Shown here in pieces: positions 25,077 through 35,499 of a stretch of 64,000 nucleotides of DNA; the first letter of the stretch is position 1, and each line of letters opens with the position of its first letter. Both the position numbers and the translations under genes were made by a program. Origin of the DNA: Zygaena filipendulae (Eukaryota; Arthropoda; Insecta; Lepidoptera; Zygaenidae); NCBI GenBank assembly GCA_907165275.2, contig OU015649.1, positions 4,246,001 through 4,310,000 of the forward strand, given 5' to 3'. The notes under the pieces are model-generated. The model was not told the DNA's origin. It saw only the letters and a program-made list of their open reading frames with translations, and did not search any database.

Positions 25077-26778
25077 CTGAAACAACACAAGTGCAATACT
25101 TCTGTCAAATAATAATACTGTCTATACTAATATTATAAAGAGAAAAGATTAGATTATTTGATTGTGATGGATAAACTTGAAAACTTCTCAACCAATTTAA
25201 AAAAATCTTTCACATATTGGACGATACAGTGTTCCTGAGTGGCATAGAGAAACTTAATTTAGGAATTCTCACAGAAACTATAAAATTAACGCGAGACCGT
25301 GGGGAATCTTTATAAATAAAAATGAACGCATAAATCATCTATTCTTTTCTATAAACCATATGACCCAATTGTGTTGAAACTTTGGCGGGTTGTTAAGCCT
25401 GCATCGGCAAAGGTTAATATAAAGAGTTCCTGTAGGAATTTCCAAACTTACGCGGGTGAAACCGCGGGTACCAGCTAGTTTTTTGTTGGAAATGGAAACA
25501 CGGAGAAGAAACGATCTTTTTTATTTATACATTTAGATATGATAATAATAATGATGTACTAACTATACACTGAATGTTTCTATGTGATACGGAAAATAAA
25601 ATCAGGTAATTGCAAAATTGTCTCCATCAAGAATTATATAACCGGAGATAATATTGCAGAACAACTTGAAAGCTAATTCAGCTCGCACAGCAAAACTGCA
25701 CCGCTGCATCGAATATCAGTAAGGACTCTTCCCATAACCTACCCCGGGCACGACAGCTGATCGACGTAATGCGAGTAGCGATATAAGTGAGGAGACCATT
25801 ACCACTTGGCCACAGTCTTTGCGGCGGCGGCGGCAAAAACAAATGGTAGATAACATACGAAGTCGGCCACAGCTATCAGCGGCGCGAGCTGTGGCCAACT
25901 TCGTATGTTGTCTACCATTTGTTTTTGCCGCTGCCGCCACCGCCGCCGTAAAGACTGTGGCGCCGCCCTTATAGATGCAGGTGCGGTGCATGCAGTTCTG
26001 TTTCAGAATTATCCTTTGAATTGGTCCTCTGTTAACCAATTAAATTAGAATCTTTGAAACTTACAACGCTCCCGATGGCCACGGGGTACGCCGGTGGTGA
26101 GGGCGCGGCTGTCGTCAGTCCAATAACACACGCAAGCTATAGTAACAGGAAAATCATTTTCACCATTTTGACATAAAAGGTATAGGTAGGTACATGAAAG
26201 GCGCACGAGAATGACACAGTCGCGTTGTCGCGTTTTTTCCCAGAGTGGATGTTCTTTGCATTGGTATCGACAAAACTAAAAGTAATTTTTGTTGTAATAC
26301 CTAAGTACCTATCTTTTTTTTAAATAATAGGTAAATGTTTTTTTGGTTTTCTTGAAATTATAATATCCATATGAGATTTATTATTATTAAAATTTGAATA
26401 TGAAATTTCTGAGAAGGTTTGTTATTATTTAACACTTAGGTAACTAATTAACCTTCCTACATACTTTGCCAACAGTATGTTCTCTAATTCTTCCGTGCTA
26501 TAAAGGGAGATAGGTAGGTACCTACTTACTACGAGTAGGTAACGTCGAAAAATCCCATTACTTTTATAGTAATATAATGTCAGAGATCTAATACATTATT
26601 TTTTCGTTGAGTAGACTCTACATATTTCCGCCTCTACCGTTCGTAGCCTAATATTAATTACAAAAAATACCATATTAGAATCACTGGTATACTTGCAAAC
26701 TTATAGGTAATTATACAGATACAACTCATGTGAGGTATGCCAGTGGAAATCGACACTTACCGCAAATAATTTTAACAT
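24423..26778 (-). CDS. RR-2 cuticular protein (CPR family), 3 exons
   Basis: This is a secreted structural protein of the insect cuticle that binds chitin through the extended Rebers-Riddiford domain. The coding exons, in transcript order, are 26778-26761, 26136-26065 and 25076-24423, all phase 0, giving 247 residues. The mature protein follows a 16-residue signal peptide ([16 protein letters not shown]). The RR-2 domain runs from about residue 33 to 93: PQYEFNYAV, the DPYTGD turn, [20 protein letters not shown] and VDYTAD...GFNAVV. Downstream are Ala-Pro-Val and [13 protein letters not shown] repeats and a Gly/Tyr-rich tail, as in many hard-cuticle RR-2 proteins. A tiny first exon holding only the start of the signal peptide is the usual architecture of these genes. 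No disabling change was seen. Confidence 0.93.
25121..25477 (+). mobile_element. Helitron-like repeat(s) in cuticular gene intron 2
   Basis: It begins TCTATACTAATATTATAAAG and ends CGCGGGTGAAACCGCGG, spacer, CTAG. It may be two merged copies, since a second possible start lies at about 25,308. Confidence 0.65.
25809..25961. repeat. 153-bp palindrome in cuticular gene intron 2
   Basis: The left arm from GCCACAGTCTTTGCGGCGG to CGGCCACAGCT mirrors the right arm from AGCTGTGGCC to AAAGACTGTGGC. The arms are 65-75 bases and the loop is about 12 bases. The arms differ mainly in the number of GCC/GCG triplets. The type is unknown: a fold-back MITE or a recent inverted duplication. Confidence 0.85.
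26065..26136 (-). CDS. Cuticular protein exon 2 (rest of signal peptide)
   Basis: Twenty-four codons ([10 protein letters not shown] then [14 protein letters not shown]) start after a pyrimidine-rich TTACTATAG acceptor and end at a GTAAGT donor. The TAG just upstream belongs to the acceptor and is not a premature stop. Confidence 0.85.
26761..26778 (-). CDS. Cuticular protein exon 1 (18 bp, MLKLFA)
   Basis: On the minus strand ATG TTA AAA TTA TTT GCG is followed directly by a consensus GTAAGTGT donor. Joined to exon 2 it makes a textbook signal peptide. It was chosen by this fit, since the exon is too short to stand alone. Confidence 0.78.
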
Positions 26779-27929
26779 TTTGATTGATGGGCTTTTTTAT
26801 TATTCACGATATTTTTTTAGGTAAATAAAGGTTGTTAACGGTAAATAAGTAATTGTTGGTTAAAGGTAAATAAGTAATATCCAGTAACCCAATCACACCG
26901 TCCTTAACTGTTATCACACACTGAAGTTCTGCGTGCGTATGTTGACTATTTATCCTTTGGTATTTCACGCTTATTGAATATTCGCATAAATCGAATTTAC
27001 ACATCGTACGGACCATTTTCGTAACTTGTCATTAACATTATGTGCCATCGGCGAGCGAAATTGGTAAACGTGGTCTCACATGAATGTTTGTTTCATCAGA
27101 ATATTTTTACAAATTGTTTATGATTACACACTATTGTGTTTTTCAGTTGGATTTAAATTTTCTATAAGTACAAGTGAAGTAGTTTAATAAACAATTTGTG
27201 TTTGAAACACCTAGTTCTAAGATAAATAATACATTTAGTATAGGTAGGTATGTATCTATTTAAGCAATATTCAAATATAGAACAGTTGCAACTGATTCGG
27301 CCTCAGTCGACCGCCTCATTACCCCTTTTCAGCAGAAACACTCTTTCCACTCAGACTTACACAAATTCACATTTGCAATCAGAGCCCGGAGAAAAGTTCC
27401 TCCGCCCCGCGTACCCCGCTCACCTCCCGCCCGCCCACCCGCCGCCTTTAATTAACAGAAAGTGGTTCATTAGAGCTTATTCATTAAAGCAAGGAGTAAT
27501 TAGCGAACTCTAATGAATGCTGTAATAATGTAAGAGCGGCCGCGTCGGACTGCGGCCCGACTTCTAGATTAATCTAGAACCTTCTAATAATTCAGTGTTT
27601 AATACTTAGTAGGTAGTAGATATACCTAACGTTAATTTACTATCGAGATATTATTCACTAAATCGTTAATTATGTATTAACTTACACATTAGGCACTGCC
27701 GAATGTACCTACCTAATGGCTTATATAGTATAGGTACAATAATGAAAGAGTAGAGTCCGCCATTCTGTAGGTAGGCACATTGAATATTTTTGCTAAAAGT
27801 TGAGAGGGGGCGATAAAAGAACAGTAGGTATCCAATCACAGAAAACCATTTTAAAATTCTTTTCTGTGTGTCTGTATGTCTGTTCGCGATAATCTCCGAA
27901 ACTACTGAACGGATTGCCATGTGGTTTTT
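26779..27929. other. Upstream region of the cuticular protein gene
   Basis: No gene recognised. It would hold the minus-strand promoter, but no convincing TATA box was identified. The part 27,290-27,560 is GC-richer with TTAATTAA and AGAGCGGCCGCG and looks like the other candidate conserved blocks. Confidence 0.35.
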
Positions 27930-29165
27930 AACCGACTTCCAAAAAGGAGGAGGTTCTATGTTCGATTGTATGTATGTTTTTTTTTTTTTTTTTTTTTTTT
28001 TTATGTATGTTCACCGATTACTCGAAAACGGGTGGACCGATTTGAAAAATTCTTTTTTTGTTTGAAAGGGTATACTCCCAATTAGGTCCCATTGCCACCA
28101 AGTCGGGATCTGATGATGGGATCTTGGAGAAATCGCGGGAACTCTTCAAACATTATAGGCACACCGATAGCGATTTGGGTATTTTTTATAGTAAATCATT
28201 CATTTGCTTTCGAAAAGCTAAATTTGAAGAAGTGGAACTGATGATGAAGACCACAGATGGGCATCGGAACAACTCAACAATAATACGTCTTTCAGGGGTC
28301 CTAGTTAGAGCGATTTGGAAAATTGTTTTTTTGTTTGAAAGGAGATACTTCCGAATTGGTCACATTGTCACCAAGTCAGGATCTGATGGTGGGATCTTGG
28401 AGAAATCGAGGGAACTCTTCAAAATTTACAGGCACACCCATGGCGATTTGGGTATTTTTGATAGTAAATCGTTTATTTGCTTTTGGAAAGTAAAATTTGA
28501 AGAAGTGGAACTAATGATGAAGACCGCAGATAGTCATCGAAACTACTAAATAATAGGTATTTCACAGATTCCGATTCATTAACTTTAATGTGGTTTCTAA
28601 ACAATTTATGTTCGTCATAATGTATATGGTGAAGTGGAACTGATGATGATGTACCAGCAGAACTCCTCAAAAATTAACGTCCCTGCATCGGGAAAAGCAA
28701 TATTTTGTAAAAGGTTATGAGCAGTTGACAGTAGGCAATTGTAACTTAGATAAATTACAAACCGACTCACTAAAAAGCAAGAAATAAACAAATTTTTAAC
28801 AAAAAAATTAAAACCGACTTCCAAAAAAGCTAAAAATAAAAAGCTAAAAATAACAAAATACCGATTTAATCCAAAAGACAAAAACACACGTAATATTATT
28901 ATTGGTTTGTGCTACCACTGATCGGTATGAAGTCGGTGACAAGCCAAATATGGAGGGGGTAGATGGGCTAAGTCGACTCCTGCCACCAGCTCTTCGTGAG
29001 CAGAACAACTCAAGTGGGCAGACACCAGCGGGCTTGTCACCGAATTCAAACCGATCAGTGGTAGCACAAACCAATAATAATATTACGTGTGTTTTTGTCT
29101 TTTGGATTAAATCGGTATTTTGTTATTTTTAGCTTTTTATTTTTAGCTTTTTTGGAAGTCGGTTT
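27930..29165. mobile_element. Large dispersed element ending in a palindromic fold-back module, copy 2
   Basis: It starts ACCGACTTCCAAAAAGGAGG, then has a poly-T run and two imperfect tandem units of about 270 bp (each with GATCTGATGATGGGATCTTG-like sequence). It ends with a 354-bp palindrome (28812-29165) whose arms of about 130 bases differ at only a few positions. No transposase is seen. This type of repeat is common in Lepidoptera as far as I recall. Confidence 0.8.
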
Positions 29166-29204
29166 TATCACAGTTAGATTAAGCTTAGTTTGGATATAAA
29201 AACG

Positions 29205-29237
29205 TTTCACGCGGGTGAAATCGCGGGGCACATCTAG
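29205..29237 (+). mobile_element. Helitron-like 3' end
   Basis: Only the terminal CGCGGGTGAAATCGCGG hairpin and CTAG remain, just after the fold-back element. Confidence 0.5.
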
Positions 29238-29384
29238 TGTCTAAATATAAAGCTTACTTAATAATAAAACTGCCTTGATATCACTAAGCGCCACTTGGTT
29301 CCAACTAAACGAAGCTTTTACCACGGGTACTAGATAACTGACATAAATACTTGTTTACATTTTCTACATACTAAGATATGTATC

Positions 29385-29505
29385 TACTAACACCCACATT
29401 CAAGATACTTAAACACAAAATATGTTCATCACATAAAATGGTAGCCCTGATGCGGGGATCGAACCTGCGATACCAAAAGCGTATAGTAGTCAGGTTATAT
29501 TAAAA
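29385..29505 (-). repeat. Possible SINE remnant, reversed
   Basis: The minus strand shows GGTATCGCAGGTTCGATCCC, a B-box-like stretch, followed by TTTATGTGATGAAC as in SINE bodies. Confidence 0.4.
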
Positions 29506-29509
29506 AAAA

Positions 29510-30630
29510 CACTATAGACATTGCTATTTTAATTAAAAAAATACTCCCTCATAAAACAGGCAGAAAGAACCTAATCGATACTAGATATACATAAACATAA
29601 GTGATTACTTAATCACCTCTTTAACAGCGATAAGGGCCTACCTACTTACTAAAAAATGATTACGTATTCATAGTTGGTCCCAAAATGAAGAGGATAATTA
29701 TAAAACTTAAGTAGAATTTGTCTATAAAATTATTCTGATATATAATATATTAAATTAAAACAAAAAATAATCCTCTGTAAATATTTACTTATCAATGATT
29801 TATTTACTATCCATAGAGATATGTCTACTTTACCCCAATTTAGTACGAGCGTCTACGCTGTCATACATTTGCATAAAGAAAACACAGTCCGACTTCACAT
29901 GAGGTTCGGTATCATTAGTATTCCACCGAATATCCCGGGACATCTTGTCGCTGGAGAATTTTGCTAAGATTGCAGTGTTCTCAGCATGTTATACATGGCT
30001 CGTTGGTCAACGTACACGCATAATGATGTATGATAATAACATTATTAAAGTGTATCACAAGCTATGGTTCAAATACATCGTACAGTCGGCAAGAAAGGTG
30101 CAAGGTCGCTCTTGTCACGGTACAATCATATTATACTTAAAAAATCTCCAAATTATTAGAACGAAGTAACGAACGAGTCAAATGGATCGTCACACGTCAC
30201 GTACCTAAGGAAAAGCGTTTTGCCTCCTCTATGCTAATCAAGACGTTCGGATCCGTTCGGCGTAGTATTAAGAATTAACTACCATCGTCAGACGACAGAC
30301 GCTGCATGGTCGCCATACTTATTTACAACGTGAGCTTATTACATTGGGGAGTTGAAAAAAAGGCGTGAGTAAGTCCTCGATCGCAGCAAACATCTGCGGT
30401 TTTTAAAAATCGTATTTATTGAATTGGTTAAAACGTAGGGTCTCGATATTAAAAATAATATTAATTTTCTATCTATACTTAAATGTAAAGTAGGTACGCT
30501 ACGCGATGTATTTTTGTGAGGACAAGAGTGACCCTTAGCGACTCGTTACAACTGCTGCGGGCCAGCTCCCGAGTTTCCAGCTCCATAAAATTGCCATTTG
30601 AGACAATATTATTATAGATAATGAATAAAA
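29510..30630. other. Intergenic stretch, no gene seen
   Basis: AT-rich. The 74-residue frame at 29,945 has no recognisable features. Confidence 0.4.
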
Positions 30631-30763
30631 TTGATGTCTGTTTCTAATTCCAAATTAAGCTTTTCGCTAAATGCATATGAAAGTATATTACAACAAGGTA
30701 GAAGTTACATATTTTTTTTTTATTTTTTGTGTATTTGGATATAATATTATACTTATAATAACA

Positions 30764-31031
30764 CTAGCTGTGCCCCGCGGTTTCACCCGCGTGAGTTTCG
30801 GAATTCCCGCCGGAACTACTTTTTCTAAAACAAAAGTGGCCTAAGTTATTCCTTAAATATCAGCTATTTGCCAGTGAAAGTCCCGTTAAAATCGGTTCAG
30901 CCGTTTCAGAGACAGACAGACTGAGAAAAATTGTAATAATTAATTTTTTTATGTCAGAAGGTACCGTATATAGTGTATACCTACTGTAATATGCATTTAG
31001 TGAAAAGCTGTTAATTTGGAATTACAGACAA
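30764..31031 (-). mobile_element. Helitron-like repeat (reverse), AATTCCAAATTAACAG subfamily
   Basis: It starts CTAGCTGTGCCCCGCGG and ends CTGTTAATTTGGAATTAC, the mirror of 5,508-5,769. A 5' fragment of the same subfamily precedes it at about 30,632-30,700. Confidence 0.7.
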
Positions 31032-31104
31032 TTCAATTTTATTTAAGTATAATATATGTACGTATAGTAATTATTCTTTAATATCCTTTTTATTATTAAG
31101 TATC

Positions 31105-31440
31105 TTTAAATGCGAAAGTAGGTTTGTTTTGTTACGCTTTCACGTTGTCAGGGGCACGTACAGAAAAGAACATAGGGTATTTTTATCCCGGAATTCCCGC
31201 GGGATCTTCGAAATAAACGTGGTTGAAACCGCGGGGGGCAGCTAGTTGTATTATAAATTCGAATGGGAGTTTGTTTGTTACGCGTTCACATCTTTAAACT
31301 ACTCAACCGATCATTATGAAATTTTGCAATACACGTTGTGAGGGGTACAGAGAAGATATAAGTGAGGATATTAGGTGCATTTTATCTCAGAATTGATGCA
31401 GAAACTCCGAAATTAACGTGGGTGAACGCTTTATAATCTA
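31105..31440 (+). mobile_element. Two adjacent Helitron-like repeats
   Basis: The first ends with the hairpin and CTAG at 31242-31245. The second, from about 31,250, is decayed and lacks the 3' hairpin (GTGGGTGAACGC remains). Confidence 0.6.
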
Positions 31441-31669
31441 TAGAAACACCTATGTACCTATTAAAAAAATCATGCCATTAAAAATATTCGAATTCGTAAC
31501 CGCGTGCCTACTATATTTTTCTCTATGCTCGTACCTACTCTAAAAACATCGTATTTACGATATACGTAGGTACTTCGTCTATTGAGAGATACACCTGGAA
31601 ACCGGCACTTTTGCCCATTAGTGACGTGAATATTGCAGAGCAACCGTAGCACGCGTAGGTACCTACTGC

Positions 31670-31930
31670 CGATGCTATTGATTAGCCTACGGACTACGGA
31701 GCGGAGCGCGGCCATCACTCATTTACCGGCGTGTCCACGCGTCCGTCACGGCGGCCTTTATTTTTCAACGTTTTTCCACCGTTTTTAGCCATTTTTTCGC
31801 TAACGCCCGCGATACATATTTGATGGTGCGTCTGCAGGAAGGAAGCTTAGTAGCGTAATTGGTCCCGCCGCGCCGCGCCGGCGGACAAAAATGCCCTTCA
31901 GGTTTTCTGTATTGGAGTAGCTATTGGGAA
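31670..31930. promoter_or_regulatory. GC-rich noncoding block, candidate regulatory element
   Basis: A GC-rich island with GCGTAATTGG and CCGCCGCGCCGCGCCGG in AT-rich surroundings, no open frame. Function is a guess from composition. Confidence 0.25.
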
Positions 31931-32079
31931 AATTCAGGCGTCCGTTATCGTATGTACCTAGATATTTTTTAATGTGAAGCCACTTATATTATATTACTAA
32001 AGAGATTTTTAACTCCTACCTAACCTATAATATGAATAGGTCTATCTTATAACACGTCGCGTTTCATCTTTACATAGTA

Positions 32080-32315
32080 CTAGCTGTTTCCCGTGGTTTC
32101 ACCCGCGGTAATTTCGGAGATATATTAGTAAGGAAGCTGCTTACTTTACTTATGCTGTCCGTTCGAGATAAACACAAAAACTACTGAACGAATTTTCATG
32201 CGGTTTTCACCAATAGATAGAGTGATTCATGAGGAAGGTTTATGTCTATAGTTTATCCTGAAATTCCAGCAGTAACTCCGAAAATACCGCGGGTGAAACT
32301 GCGGGGGAGAGCTAG
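32080..32315. mobile_element. Helitron-like repeats, head-to-head ends
   Basis: CTAG with mirrored hairpin at the left and CCGCGGGTGAAACTGCGG, spacer, CTAG at the right. Probably two opposed copies. Confidence 0.6.
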
Positions 32316-32437
32316 TTAATTCATATTTATATGTATGTATGTCTGATAGGTAATAAACTTTCGAATGGGCGAAGTAAAGCAGAATGTAAATAACCTTACT
32401 ACTTAATATTATAAATATATAAAAAAAATATGAAAAA

Positions 32438-32499
32438 GGTGTAGTTTTAAACTCTATACAAGTTTCGAGCGGTCAATTTAGTTAATGTTTTGTCTCAAG
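32438..32499 (+). repeat. 62-bp sequence shared in inverted orientation with 62,230-62,294
   Basis: AGTTTTAAACTCTATACAAG and TTTCGAGCGGTCAATTT match. No other part of the two neighbourhoods aligns clearly. Confidence 0.6.
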
Positions 32500-32858
32500 T
32501 TTCGCGCGTACCAACCCGTGTATTACGAGTTACGACTATTATCAGGAAAAGCGGGCTACGTTTGTTCTATAAAAAAATATCATACAAAAATATTACTCTG
32601 TATCTTCCTAGAATTATCTATAGGGAGAAAATACTGTGACTAGACATTAAAGAACAAACAGTCAAGTTCGCAAAACAAGAGTCATACACCAGCCAGTTTG
32701 TCCCGGAACAAAGAGTTGCCGATGGAGTCCCGATTCATGAGTATTAATTTATGACCAGGGGTCTACTAAGAAATTATACTTCCGAAACTGGGTCGGACCG
32801 ACACTCGACAGAACGTTAGGTATATTGTGGCTCTATCACGATCAAAGTTCCATTTTTA

Positions 32859-32903
32859 ACCGACTTCCAAAAAGGAGGAGGTTCTATGTTCGATTGTATG
32901 TAT

Positions 32904-32946
<43 letters not shown>

Positions 32947-34119
32947 ATGTTCACCGATTACTCGAAGACGGTTGGACCGATTGGAAAAATTCTTTTTTTG
33001 TTTGAAAGGGTATACTCCCAATTAGGTCCCATTGCCACCAAATCGGGATCTGATGATGGGATCTTGGAGAAATCGAGGGAACTCTTCAAAAATTGTAGGC
33101 ACACCTATTGCGATTTGGGTATTTTTAATAGTAAATCGTTCATTTGCTTTCGGAAAGCAAAATTTGAAGAAGTGGAACTGATGATGAAGACCACAGGTGG
33201 TCATCGGAACAACTCAAAAATAACACGTATTTCACGGGTTCCGATTGAAGCGATTTCGAAAATTATTTTTTTGTTTGAAAGGGGATACTCCCAAATTGAT
33301 TCCATTGTCACCAAGTCGAGATCTGATGATGGGATCTTGGAGTAATCGAGGGAACTCTTCAAAAATTATGAGAACACTTATAGCGATTTTTGTATTTTTT
33401 ATAGTAAAACGTTTCTTTGCTTTTGGAAAGCAAAATTTGAAGAAGAGGAACTGATGATGAAGACCACAGATGGTCATCGGAACTACTCAATAATGGGTAT
33501 TTCACGGGTTCCGAATCGTTAACTTTAATATAATTTCTGAACAATTTATGCCCGTCACAATGTATATGGTGAAGTGGAACTGATGGTGATGTACTAGGAG
33601 AACTCCTCAACAATTAACGTCCCTGCGTCGGGAAAAGCAATATTTTGTAAAAGGTGATGAGCAGTTAACATTAGGCTATTGTAACTTAGAGAAATTACAA
33701 ACTAAGTCACTTAAAAGCGAGAAATAAACAAAATTTTAACAAAAAAATTAAAACCGACTTCCAAAAACACAAAACTAAAAAACTAAAAATAAAAAGCTAA
33801 AAATAACAAAATACCGATTTAATCCAAAAGACAAAAACACACGTAATATTATTATTGGTTTGAGCTACCACTGATCGGTATGAAGTCGGTGACAAGCCAA
33901 ATATGGAGGGGGAAGATGGGCTAAGTCGACTCCCGCCACCAGCTCTTCGTGAGCAGAACAACCCAAGTGGGCAGACACCAGCGGGCTTGTCACCGAATTC
34001 AAACCGATCAGTGGTAGCTCAAACCAATAATAATATTACGTGTGTTTTTGTCTTTTGGATTAAATCGGTATTTTGTTATTTTTAGCTTTTTATTTTTAGT
34101 TTTTTAGTTTTGTGTTTTT
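32859..34119. mobile_element. Large dispersed element with palindromic fold-back module, copy 3
   Basis: Same layout as 27,930-29,165, with a longer poly-T run (about 37 bases from 32,906), tandem units, and a palindrome at 33751-34119 that lacks the terminal GGAAGTCGGT. Confidence 0.8.
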
Positions 34120-35480
34120 TCTGTAATTCAATCGGATATTCTGTTGGTCTATTCAATCTTACTGATGCGACCGGCCGGACCGATCGGGAAGAAATTCGTA
34201 GCACCGATTAGGTATATAGAATTAAGAGCAATGTTGCTTACATTTTCTGATATAGAAACATGTAGGTATATATAAATAGAGCTGTAGCTATATCCTAATT
34301 ATAGTAAGAAATTGACATTATAAGAAACAATTATGTTTGTTATTGAATCGACAGATTATACCTACTAGTATCTGTACCTAAACCTATACAACATTTAATT
34401 TTTTTTTTATTTTCCTATGGAGAAAGGCTTTGGGTCGTTGTGTTTACATAATCGTGCAATTTGCAATGTTAATCAGCAGATGAAGGCTGTTCTTCTGAAT
34501 TTTTTAAAAGTTAATCAGGCATTATTTTATTGTTTTTGGTGGTCAACAATAAGGCGGCTGATCTGAAGTTACATAAATTACAATGAAATTAAAATGTTGT
34601 TTTATAAAATAATAATATTATTTAACCCAGGGGTTCTCAAAGTAATAAGGTAGGTACATAGCTCTGCAATATAAATAACTTTTGATTTTATATTTAAAAG
34701 TTATATCCTAACTTTTAAATATCCTATAAATATCCTTTTAAATATCCTTTTAAATATCCTATTTCAGTAAAATCTGCTTCGAACAACGTGTAATACAACG
34801 TGGAATATAATTATCTAAAGAAAAAATATTTTGGTCGAGTTGTTACGACGCGGCGGTTTATGTTAATTTCTTTAGCCACGTGACAGTATTCAGCATTTTT
34901 GAGTCAATTGTTCATTCCTTGAACTAACTTCTATTAAAAATGCATTTTGTGCGAAGCCTTGACGAGAATGTAGACTAGAAGAAAAAAATATTTTGGTAGA
35001 GTCGTTATGGCCGTTTGGCGTTTATACAGTAACTTGATTTGCGAACTTCGTTGCACCCCGCACCCCGGCATGAGCTTTCGCCCAACGCAAATAAGCTGGC
35101 GGCCTGTAGTCGTAGTAGAGTTAAAGCAGTTCGCTTGTAATAACTAGCATAACTTAGGATAGGTACGAAAAATGAAACACATGGAATAATTTACAAAATT
35201 TTAATTTCACCTGTCGCCGGCACTCTTAGGCTAGCTATAGGTAGCGTAATGTTCATTCTTTGTGTAGATACTGGTAACACCTTAACTGACAACACTATAA
35301 CTGCGGCAGATATATTCGTGACCTTCTTGTTCCATAACACAGAAGTTAAATAAACTCTTAAGTTAAAAATAATTTGTGTTTAATCCTTTGCAGTTCATGT
35401 GTGTTAAATAAATAGATGGCAAGATTCACTAAACGCTAACATTACATATTATAGTAATTAAATTTAAAAAATATCATAAG
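34120..35480. other. Intergenic stretch
   Basis: No gene seen. Local tandem AAATATCCTTTT repeats lie at about 34,720-34,760. Confidence 0.4.
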
Positions 35481-35499
35481 TCAATCAATAAAGACCTTT

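Noticed and set aside
26104..26170. Premature TAG in a signal peptide suggesting a cuticular pseudogene
   Set aside because: The TAG is the end of a good splice acceptor, and an 18-bp exon with a consensus donor at 26,761-26,778 restores a complete signal peptide.
28058..28549. 163-residue frame
   Set aside because: It spans the two tandem units of the repeat element, shows the same motif twice, and is disrupted in the copy at 32,902.
28844..29132. Two frames of 76 residues on opposite strands with near-identical ends (VVAQTNNNITCVFVFWIKS)
   Set aside because: They are the same sequence read from both arms of the palindromic fold-back element. The same pattern recurs at 2,482 and 33,903.
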